Shown: one piece after another, positions 54,919 through 64,000 of the stretch | Layout: every line of letters starts with the position of its first letter | Numbering within the stretch: the stretch's first letter is position 1 | NCBI GenBank assembly: GCA_947685225.1 | Contig: CANTUV010000024.1 | Location: 28,228,001 to 28,292,000 of the forward strand | Origin: Garcia nutans | Taxonomy: Eukaryota > Streptophyta > Magnoliopsida > Malpighiales > Euphorbiaceae | DNA length: 64,000 nucleotides | Direction: 5' to 3' | Program-made: the position numbers and the translations under genes | Notes under the pieces: model-generated | Database searches by the model: none | What the model saw: the letters and a program-made list of their open reading frames with translations, nothing else | Told to the model about the DNA's origin: nothing

Positions 54919-57018
54919 TGTGAGTGAGGATTTTTGCCTCCACTCCCGGTGGAATGGTTCTTGCGACTTTTGCACTGTTTAGGCTCGGGGCCTTAGAGAA
55001 CACAGACCTAAGTCCGGAGAAAATGGAGTCGCCACCCAGATGGGCCGGGAAAAAGAAAGGGGTGGATGACTCGATTCCTAAGAAATCCCCAACCTCCTAA
55101 TGGGTTCGGAAAGTTGGGTATGTGTGACCAAGGTGAGAAATGGCCCAGCACCCCCATAACAATATTATCCATATTACACACAATAATTAAAATAAAGTGT
55201 CATTATATTAAAATCAAAGCAGTGTCCAAGCAAAACAAATAAATGGACACCCATTCGAGGATGGAAACATGTCCTTACATCATCCATGTCTAAGCTAAAT
55301 AGGACACCCACCATAAGGTAGAAACATATTCTTTACATTGGTCTCAAATATAAAAGCAATTTAAATTACATAGAACTTAATTAATGAGGTACCCACAAAG
55401 TGGAAACATACATATTACAACATTTGAGAATCAAAATAAATCGATAAAAGTAAATAACCATTCATCATAAATAAATCATTCATCAAAGATATTAAACATC
55501 AATCAAAATATATAATAAACATTCATCCATGATAAATTAAATAAATCAAGCATTGAAAATAAATCAAAGCATATAATGAACTACATAATCAAATCTAAAA
55601 ATAAAGCAAGTAAAGATACAAATTGAGGTTTACTGTTTCTATTTAAAATTCTTTAATTCATGTTTAGGGTTTTGGAATCTTAAGATATTATTATTGTTAT
55701 TTGTTTAGGCTACTATAAAGGTTTAAGAGAATTGAAATGGATTAGGGTTTTATAATTTAAGAAATTAGTAAGGTTCTTTGATTGATCAAATTAGGGTTTA
55801 AGGGGTAAAATTATGAAATTAGGGCTTTGACATTTTAAGATATTAGGTTTATAATTCATGTTAACTGGATTGTTATTTTAGTTTTATTAGATTATGGCTT
55901 TAGAGTTTAAATTAACTAGTTTGGGGTTTTAAATTCAATGAATTAGGGTTTAGGAAAATTTAGGGTTTACTGTTTTGGTTTTGAGAGAATTAGGATTTTT
56001 GGTGTTTCGAAAAATAATTTTGGTTTTAGGATTTGAGAAAACAGTTTAGAGTTTTATAAAGTTTTTGGAAATAAGCAAAACAATTTAAGGTTTTTGTAAA
56101 CAGAAAAGTAATTTTTAGGGTTTTGGGAAATAGAAGGAACAATTTAGGGTTTTAAGGTTCTGAAAAATTAGAAAGCAGATTAGGGTTTTGGGAAATAATA
56201 AAATGATTTAAGGTTTTGGAAAATTGGAAAGCATATTAGGGTTTATCAATTTATACTATTGAATCAATGTGATAAAAGAAACAAAAAAATAAAATGAAAA
56301 CCAGAAAGAACAAAAAACGATTTAACAATTGAAGGTTTAAGCAAATTCAAGATTAAGACACAAAAGCTGCGTTGAAGGTTCCTCCAAATTATTTTTTGGA
56401 TGAATAATAACTAAGACAGTATTGCTGCCTTTGATGGATTGATTATTTGATGAGTGTTCGTTGTTGCTTCTTTTTTGTTTCCTCTCAATTGCCGCTCTCT
56501 GCCTTTCCTTTTAGGGTTTTTTTCCTCTTCTCATTTCTTCTTTAGTGCTAGTATTTATATGAAAATAAAGAGTCCTAATCCTATTTTAATAAGGAAATAT
56601 GAATTGTTTAGGGAAAATTAGGAAACTGGGTAAAACAAGGTTTGGTCAAAAAATCTGCAGCGCGCGGCTGTGCTAACAGAAAATGCATTGGCAAAAATAG
56701 GCGCAGCGAGCCAATTCGTGCCAGATGCCATCTGTGGTGAATTGAGTAGTGCCCAATTCGCCCCAGATGCCATCTGCGGCGAATTTGGATAGCCCAATTC
56801 TTGAAGATAATTTCTGCGACGAAATGGACTGCCGCTCGACGCTAGCCGATCCGTCTGATTTTTTATTTTTTCATTTATTATTTTTTTATATATTTTATAT
56901 TTTTATTTAAAATAACTATTAAATATTAGTAATTAAAATATTATTAAAAAATAAATAAAATGCCAAAAAATTATTTTGGACTATCAAATTTGAATGGGTC
57001 AAAAATTAAGGGTCTACA
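54919..57018 (-). repeat. 3' LTR of Tat element D
   Basis: Plus reading TGTGAGTGAGG...GGGTCTACA, 2.1 kb. Flank 54914-54918 is ATTGC; the partner lies outside the window. Includes the U5 block, hairpin 55245-55274 and others, the telomere-like zone (about 55620-56250), a TATA box (56552-56560) and a GC-rich stretch (56655-56850). Its last part (55440-55605) matches the window end of the other LTR (63855-64000) almost exactly. Confidence 0.9.
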
Positions 57019-57094
57019 GTTTGTCCCCTGCTTAAACGATCTGAGACTACGGTGAAAGAGAGTGAAAAGCAATAAGATCTTTGACTGATTTTTG
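57019..57094 (-). other. Polypurine-tract region of D
   Basis: On the minus strand GCAGGGGACAAAC precedes TGTAGACCC. The rest is the spacer that leads to the array, as in A1. Confidence 0.7.
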
Positions 57095-57670
57095 ATGAGG
57101 ATGGGTACTTGGATTTGATTTGGGTACTTGGACCCGAGACTGAACTTGATTTGGGTACTTAGACCCGAGATTGGGTACTTGGGCCTAAGGCTGAATTTGA
57201 TTTGGGTACTTGTACTCGAGATTGGGTACTTGGACCCGAGACTGAATTTGATTTGGGTACTTGGACCCGAGATTGAACTTGATTTGGGTACTTGGACCCG
57301 ATATTGGGTACTTAGACCCAAGACTGAATTTGATTTGGATACTTGGACCTGAGATTGGGTACTTAGACCCGGTATTGAATTTGATTTAGGTACTTGGACC
57401 CGAGATTAAATTTGATTTGGGTACTTAGACTCGAGATTGGGTACTTGGACCCGAGATTAGGTACTTAGACTAGAGATTGAATTTGATTTGGGTGCTTGGA
57501 CCCGAGATTGGGTACCTGGACCCGAGACTGAATTTGATTTGGGTACTTAGACCTGAGATTGAATTTGATTTGGGTACTTGGACCTGAGATTGGGTACTTG
57601 GACCCAAGAATGAATTGGATTTGGGTACTTGGACCCGAAATTGGATACTTGGACCCAAGACTGAGTTTGA
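57095..57670. repeat. Tandem array of D, GGGTACTTGGACCCGAG type
   Basis: Sixteen or more units of GGGTACTTGGACCCGAGATT with an optional GAATTTGATTT extension. It occupies the place of the GTTCTGGACC arrays of A1 and C and shares the GGACCCGAG core. The frames across it (for example 57128-57352 and 57465-57752) are repeat by-products. Confidence 0.88.
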
Positions 57671-57729
57671 CTAACCTTTTATTAGTTGATAAGTCTGACT
57701 GCTCTGGCTGTTCTATGCATTGTGGTTCT

Positions 57730-58175
57730 TCACCCTCAAAATAGATCTTCACCTTTGAAAATGGATCTTCATCCTTGGAGATCAGGTCTTCACCCTTGTA
57801 AATGGATCTTCATCCTTGGAGATCGGGTTTTCACCCTTGTAAATGGATCTTCATCCTTGGAGATCAGGTGTTCACCCTTGAAAATGGATCTTTATCCTTT
57901 GGAAATCGGGTCTTTACCCTTGAAAAATGGATCTTCATCCTTTGGACATCGGGTCTTTACCCTTGAAAATGGATCTTCATCCTTAGAGATCGGGTTTTCA
58001 CGCTTGAAAATGAATCTTCATCCTTTGGACTTCGGGTCTTCAACCTTAAACTATGGATCTTTATCCATTGAAAATCGAGTCTTTACCCTTGAAATATAGA
58101 TCTTTATCCATTGGAGATCGAGTCTTTACCCTTGAAACATGGATCTTTATCCATTGGAGATCGGGTCTTTACCCT
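57730..58175. repeat. Second tandem array of D, about 40-base units
   Basis: About ten units of GGATCTTCATCCTTGGAGAT plus CGGGTCTTTACCCTTGAAAAT. A2 carries a single related unit at about 22955-23000, so the array expanded in D or contracted in A2. The 137-codon frame over it is a by-product. Confidence 0.85.
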
Positions 58176-59409
58176 GGCTTCAGCTCTTTTAGCTGGACTG
58201 ATCTTTTATCTTTTGTATCTTCATTCTTTTGAGAATTCTAATTTTCTTCTTTTTTTTTTTCATTCGTTTTATGTTCTTCCTTTGCACTTTTGCAAAAAAT
58301 TCAGCCCTTTTTAGCTACCCTTCATATCCTCTCCTTGCCCCCCTGCATGGTAAAATATTAGAAGTGAGTCCCAAAATATTTTGTTCATGCGTAAACTCAA
58401 AATTTGAAAAGGAGAAACTTTGCCCCCTGTGTAGGCTCAAACCTATGATTTTTCTATGCGGGCTGTGATTGATGTTCTTATTGTCTAGTTCTTCGTAAAA
58501 GCACGCATTTCTTCTCTTTGCAAAATTATTGAAACTTTCTCAAGCAATGGGCTTTCCATGCCTCCCGATTTGATATCTTCTTTTGATTGTTTACTTCACA
58601 GGGTGTTTGCTGTTCACTTTAATAAAGAATAGACAATACAAGACAAGAAAATGCGATGTGATATGCTCATGTATGCATGAATGATGCTTATAGTCGTTCC
58701 ATCAACTCACAGACCGAGGTAATCGGCAGAAGTATTCTCATTGGTTCCTTTTAGATGCTCGTTCAGGTCATGCTTTGGAATGACACAATGCTTCACATTT
58801 AAGGCTTTTATCTTCAAGGTGTTGAAAATATGAATGGTGGGGACCCCAAGCTTGCAGAGTTAGGGATACATCCGTGTCAGTTGGTAGCTTCTTCATAAAC
58901 TTGCCAATAATCATTTACTTTGCCCAATGTATCCTTTGAGGTTTGATAGTTCAACATACTCACTTTAACTTGAAGGCTTTGTATATATATTTTGGAATTT
59001 TCAATTTTGAAGTTTGCTTTTGAAATCAATTGTTGGCTTTGCCAAATTGATGTCAATTTACCTCAGGACTTGATTTTTCAAATTAACATATCTATAACAT
59101 GACAACCCTAGTTACCGTACTAAACTTGGGAATTACATCTATTTAAGCATGAATTGTTGCACTTTAGATAGGCACATACACATTACTTGGCCAAAGGTCT
59201 CATTGAGTTTAAATATTGTCTATCTCATATGCATGCTTATTCAAACTATCTCCACTAATAAACTCTACCTACCAAGGGAGATCAATAGGTCTTTGAAAGG
59301 CTTGAAATGGGGTCTATAAGGGACATAGATTAAATGAAGGCCATTTGTAAGTTGGAGCCGATGTAATACAATGGACAAACCTTCACACTATAAATTTCTT
59401 ATTTGAACT
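58176..59409. other. Unassigned interior of D, left part
   Basis: 58176-58605 continues the 3' spacer shared with A2. From CAGGGT at about 58600 onward D is unlike every other copy here. No coding frame of substance and no domain recognised. Confidence 0.45.
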
Positions 59410-59769
59410 TTAGGCAGCTGGAAATCTTGCTAGACTCCAAAGTCCTTCTATCTTCTTGGCATTAATCTGGATCTTGATTAGGATAGTCTTTGCCCATGCA
59501 AAAAGTTTGTTATCCAAATTCATTTCTTTTCTTCTTCTCCCTTTTCTTTCTTTTTTATTTTTCTTACTCTTCCCTTTCTTTGAGCATTTTATCATTTTGT
59601 CCTTCTTCCTTGTAGGACTGTTAAGTACAGAACTTTCAAGAACATGATGGTCTTTCTCCTTTTCCTCTGATTTTGATCGAATCTTTGGTTGGGTTGGACT
59701 AATTGAAGTCAAACTTTCCTTATAAACCAAATGGAAGCCTTTTACTGCTTTAGGTAAAAGAGAACTCAA
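59410..59769 (-). other. Lys/Glu-rich open frame in D, unknown
   Basis: A 119-codon minus-strand frame with KAVKGFHLVYKESLTS, a very basic KKGKSKKNKKERKGRRRK run, and a final SLARFPAA. The basic part follows from a long purine run on this strand. No family recognised. It could be a scrap of an Ogre/Tat accessory frame or chance. Confidence 0.25.
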
Positions 59770-60709
59770 TTGGCTTTTTGAACCCCCTTTTTAGATTTTA
59801 TCTTTCTTCTTTTTTTTTTCTTTTCTTTTCCTTTCTCCCCCTTTTTTGTTTTGTCTTCTTTTTTCTTTCCCTTTTTTTCTTTCTTCTTCTATTTTTTCCT
59901 CTTCTTTTCTTTTCTTCTTTCTTTTTTTTCGTTCTAGCTCTAAAAGAGTTGTCTTGTTTGTTCCAACTTGGGTTTCTAATAATGGATGAGTGGAGTGACA
60001 TAAATCTCCTTCAATAGGGATAAATCTTTTGTTACTCGGATGTTATCTTGATAGATTAGAGATATTAGGTGAATTTCAACTACCCTTATGGACTTGAAAA
60101 CATCAACTAACCTTATAGTTTTGGCTATGTATTCCTTTCTTTGATCTTCTTGCCTCTTCATCTTAGTGATCATAAGACTTGTCAAAAGTATCATAACAAC
60201 TCAGGGTAGGTTATTGGGGTTTGTAAGCCAATGAAAAGAAAGCTAAAATCTTATGAAGGCTCAAAGGGACAACTAGGGATTGATATCTAATTGGGTGGAT
60301 ACCAGTTGTTTGCTAACCAAACAATGCCTAGGTCATCTCTCCCTTAAATAAGCAGAGTTCAATTTCTCCTTGAAAATTTATCAAAGCATGTTCCAAGACT
60401 GACTAAGACCTAGACAAAGGTAATTATGCAGGAGCCCTCTTTAAGTAAGCATACACAACTCGATGCTATAGAGCAATTCCCTCACCTAGTAAAGTCATTC
60501 GAGCCATGATGCATAAATATATTAATTCATTAATTATCAAGCTAGATTCTTCACTAGTTGAGAACCAAAATGAATAAAGACCAACAAATTTTTTGATAAA
60601 AGTAATTTATTCAAACAAATTTAAATTTGAAAAACATGATAGTTCCAATTAAATATTAAAGAAAGTAAAATCGAAAAGCAACATTCAAGCTAAGGAAAGT
60701 TTGTTGAGT
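59770..60709. other. Unassigned interior of D, right part
   Basis: Starts with about 170 bases of nearly pure C/T on the plus strand (59800-59940). Then AT-rich sequence without recognisable domains, up to the gag end at 60710. It replaces the protease, RT, RNase H and integrase expected here. Confidence 0.4.
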
Positions 60710-62362
60710 TTAAGCTTCTTTTCCTTTCACATCTTCAATATTTCCATCTTGAAAGGATGATAAAACAAAATCTTCTTCCAATCCTTTTCCTACCATGAAG
60801 GTTGCTGGTGGAGGTACTCTTCCAAACTTAGGCAAAGGGTTGTTCTTGATATTGGGCTTGTCTGGCTCAGATAGCTTACCACTGTCGATTAAATTTTGGA
60901 TCTCATGCCTCAACTTTATACAATTGTCCGTTTCGTGTCCAGGCCTTTGATGGAATTAGCAAAATGCATTAGTATCAAAGTTAGGTGGAAGAGGATTAGG
61001 CAAAGGAGGAGGAGTCAAGAGTTGTAACAATCCCTTCTTTTGTAGCTTATTGAGAATCCAAGACAGTGGCTTCCCTAATTTTGAAAACTGCCTCATTCCT
61101 CCTTGACTAGTGACATTAACATCAGCTTCCTTTTGTGTACTTTGATTGCTAGGCTGATAATTTCCTTTCTCATTTCTTTTTATTGAAAAGCGATTCTTCT
61201 CCCTTTCCCACTCTTCAATTTGTAGACCAGCTTGGAGAAGATCTTTAAAGTCCCTTATAAGGGTGTGAGACATCCTTTCACGGAGATTGGGTAGGACGCC
61301 TCTCACGATCATCCTTATTTGATTAGATTCATTAGGCCTTTTCTTGAGCAAAGTAGCCTTATTTCTCCACCTTTTCACATAGTCCACAAAATTCTCATTT
61401 GGCCTTTGTCTAATGGACTCCACCTCCATCAAGGTGACTTCCAGCTCGACATTGTACCCATATTGTTGAATGAAAGCCCTGTACAACATGTCCCAATCTT
61501 TTTGTGTACTTTCCTCTAAGGTGTTGAAAAAATTTTAGACAACAGGGTCCAATGAGAGCATGAAGTACCATAGAGTTTGAGCCTTAGTAGCTCGGGCAGA
61601 TTGCATAGCAGTGATATACTATTTCACATAGAGATGGGGGTTTCCAGTTCCATCAAACTTCGCAAAAGATGGCATCTTGAACTTGTACGGAACTTCTTCG
61701 TCTAGCTCAAATAATTTGTCAACTTCGGACATTTCTTCGATTTTTCAAATTCTTCTCAAATTTCTTTTCTAAATCAACAATCATCTTTTCAACATCAGAA
61801 GCTTCGGTTTTCTCCATAGCTGATCTTTCAACAATCTTTGGTTCTTTCTTCTTATCTTGAGGATCTTGGTTGTATTGAGCCCAATCATCATCATCATCAA
61901 CGATCACATTTTCATCATAAAAAACCACTCCACCAACTTTAGTCTTCCCTTTGTCCTTTGGCTTCTTAGTGCTAGCAGATGTTTCGGCATGATTTCCTAA
62001 AATTGCAGTCAATTGGTTCTTCATGGTCTCAGCTAGGGCCTCTTTTATTTCTTTCATCTTGGCATTGAGGGCTTCATCCACCATTCTTTAAATTTGTTCG
62101 GGCTCCATTATTTTTGGTGAGCATGTGATTGAGTCGTTGCTAGATTCTTTGCTTCCGGCATAGGTCGGATTGTCGTAAGCTTTTGAACTGTCGTAACCAA
62201 GGCTGTGAGCCAGAAAGGATTAATGATATGAGATGTAAATGTATGCATGTATGCATGCATGCACAAACAATAAACAAACAAGGACAAATAGGACGTTCCT
62301 TCCAACCTTATAACATCCACACACGAATGGCGAGTCTCTTTACCTAGGTATATGGTTAACAA
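60710..62362 (-). pseudogene. Tat gag (D)
   Basis: Pieces at about 62215-62362 (SHIINPFWL), 62084-61719 (VDEALNAKMKEI...), 61718-61490 (FKMPSFAKFDGTG-type core, broken by stops), 61489-60956 (LYRAFIQQYGYNVELEVTLM, LQAGLQIEEWEREKNRF, NPLPPNFDTNAF) and 60913-60710 (CIKLRHEIQNLIDSGKL, PPPATFMVGKGLEEDFV). The Cys/His stretch is longer than in A2. A stop before RMVDEAL (CGA-to-TAA-like), a shift near 62205 and others disable it. It ends at 60710 with KGKEA and TAA-type stop and then leaves Tat sequence; no pol follows. Confidence 0.85.
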
Positions 62363-63272
62363 AATCCCAACATGGGGTATCTTGTTTTTAAATAATTACC
62401 TCGGACGTTTCAACCAATAGTTATATTTTCGAAAATGGAAATCAGTTCATAATAATTCCCATTAATTCGGTTTTAATCCATTCAACCAACTATAGTAGCT
62501 TTTATGCTATATTGGATTAAAACTAAATTAAGAGGTTTATTATAAATAGATTTCTCATTTGAAAAAGTTACTAATGATATTCATACCAAAAAACAAGCCC
62601 ATGGTTAATTATTTTTAGTATAAACTAGGATCACAATTGATTTTTGGTATTTCGTAATTCACCTAAATATTTGTAAGCTCTTTTGGATGAAAATAATTTT
62701 GTTTCTAAGCCCATTATAAAAAAAAGGTTTTAGAAAAAATGGATTTTGAGCTTATTATTTGGGTTATGAGCAAAAGAATTTTTTTTGATTTGTTTTAGTA
62801 AAGTTTTATGTCCAAAGACCATCTTGAAAAGTTTTGAAAATAGCTTTGGTCTTTTGGACTTTAAAGAAAAATTTATTTTGAGCTTACAATGTTCTTAGGT
62901 CATATTAAAAAAAGAACAAATCAAATAAGCCATGATTTAAACCAAGATAAATTAACCATAGTCAAACAACATGCATTTGGGGTAAAAACCTAAGGAAAGT
63001 AACTAGGCCAATTACATGAGCTTTAGTCTTTGGGTTAAAAGGCTTAGGTTCCCATAGCAAGTATATACCAAATGGTACGAGGCTATGAGTGGTTATGCCA
63101 TGCTCGATCTCCATACCTTGAGTGAAAGCATGGTATCCATTACATAACACAACACGGGTAACACGGGCGTCCTAACTCATGCACACAATGCAATCTAATA
63201 TGATGCAATGGATAATATCATTATAAGAAAGAATAAAATAATATAAAGACCAATGGAATCAACTTGTCTTAT
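62363..63272 (-). other. Leader of Tat element D
   Basis: Collinear with the A2 and B leaders. It contains the short frame 62962-63114 (MEIEHGITTHSLVP..., shifted near its end, 50 codons). No other coding evidence. Confidence 0.6.
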
Positions 63273-63289
63273 CCCCAGTTGAGTCGCCA
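63273..63289 (-). other. Primer-binding site, tRNA-Arg type (D)
   Basis: TGGCGACTCAACTGGGG on the minus strand, one mismatch to the complement of the plant tRNA-Arg(ACG) 3' end, one base from the LTR end CTCACA. The best preserved of the three sites. Confidence 0.88.
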
Positions 63290-63290
63290 C

Positions 63291-64000
63291 TGTGAGCGGG
63301 GATTTTTGCCCCTACTCCCGGTGGAATTGTTCTTGCGACTTCGGCACTGTTTAGGCTCGAGGCCTTAGAGAACACAGACCTAAGTCTGGAGTAAATGGAG
63401 TCGCCACCCGGACGGGCCGGGAAAAAGAAAGGGGTGGATGACTCGATTCCTAAGGAATCTCCAACCCCCTAATGGGTTCAGAAAGTTAGGTACGTGTGGG
63501 CAAGGTGAGAAATGGCCCAACACCCGGTTCATTGGAACCAGCCTCCTTTAGAGGTCTTAATATTATAAAATTCTTAAATATAAAATATTATCCATATTAC
63601 ACACAATAATTGAAATAAAGCATCATTATATTAAAATCAAAGCAATATCCAAGCAAAATAAATAAATGGACACCCATCCGAGGATGGAAACATGTGCTTA
63701 CAACATCCATGTCTAAGCTAAATAGGACACCCACCGTAAGGTAGAAACATGTGCTTTACATTGGTCTCAAATATAAAAGCAATTTAAATTACATAGAACT
63801 TAATTAATGAGGTACCCACAAAGTATAAACATACCTCTTACAACATATGAGAATCAAAATAAATCGATAAAAGTAAATAACCATTCATCATAAATAAATC
63901 ATTCATCAAAGATATTAAACATCAATCAAAATATATAATAAACATTCATCCATGATAAATTAAATAAATCAAGCATTGAAAATAAATCAAAGCATATAAT
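63291..64000 (-). repeat. 5' LTR of Tat element D, cut by the window end
   Basis: Starts TGTGAGCGGGG in plus reading and matches 54919 onward through the U5 block and hairpins. The window stops about a third into the LTR. Differences to the 3' LTR in the first 250 bases (several percent, many of them C/T) show that D is not brand new. Confidence 0.9.

Noticed and set aside
57686..58099. 137-codon repeat frame
   Set aside because: Reading of the second D tandem array; no start context or similarity to a protein family.
59778..60017. Hydrophobic Phe/Leu-rich small protein
   Set aside because: Translation of a long C/T run; no gene features.

Overview
This is plant nuclear DNA: AT-rich, without a recognisable host gene, tRNA or rRNA, and filled almost end to end by nested LTR retrotransposons of the Ty3/gypsy superfamily. 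The plant origin rests on the lineages (a chromodomain Tekay/Del element, large Tat/Ogre-like elements, an Athila-like non-autonomous element), on primer-binding sites that fit tRNA-Arg and tRNA-Asp, and on two plant-specific gene families, plant mobile domain (PMD) and DUF7745-like. The setting looks like pericentromeric or other heterochromatin. I cannot name the species. Every coding region read here carries stops, shifts or deletions, so all are pseudogenes or non-autonomous parts.

Layout. 60-1303: RNase H/integrase remnant of an old gypsy element (G, minus). 1304-13338: a Tekay element (T, minus). Its 3' LTR is split by a solo LTR (S1, 3662-6915, target-site duplication ATAGG) and its RNase H by a Tat-type solo LTR (S2, 8926-11072, duplication CTACC). 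Its gag is cut at 13339 by the first Tat element. 13339-21483: 3' part of Tat element A1 (minus), with LTR, tandem array and an antisense PMD gene that is itself split by solo LTR S3 (17762-20117, duplication CCATG). 21484-34053: Tat element A2 (minus): LTR fragment, array, PMD fragment, antisense DUF7745-like gene, integrase end, RNase H, RT, G-patch/protease, gag, tRNA-Arg primer site, 5' LTR. 34054-35515: older Tat LTR piece E. 35516-47691: Tat element B (plus), with an Athila-like element F (38373-43295) in its leader. 47692-54918: Tat element C (minus, 3' half), inserted in the RT of B. 54919-64000: Tat element D (minus), inserted in the integrase of C; it keeps gag and both LTR ends but no pol.

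How it works together. A complete Tat element of this family would read LTR, tRNA-Arg site, leader, gag, protease/G-patch, RT, RNase H, integrase, then on the opposite strand an intron-containing DUF7745-like gene and an intron-containing PMD gene, each with its own TATA box, then a hypervariable tandem array and the 3' LTR. Two copies (A1/A2 and C) show the same antisense two-gene module, so it belongs to the element family rather than being one accidental capture.

The most interesting structures are this antisense module, a family of hairpin motifs with compensatory stem changes in and after the DUF7745-like gene, and a triplet of hairpins with compensatory stem changes in the transcribed part of the Tat LTRs. 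Further points are telomere-like AAACCCTAA motifs in the same LTRs and a second primer-site-like motif inside the LTR.
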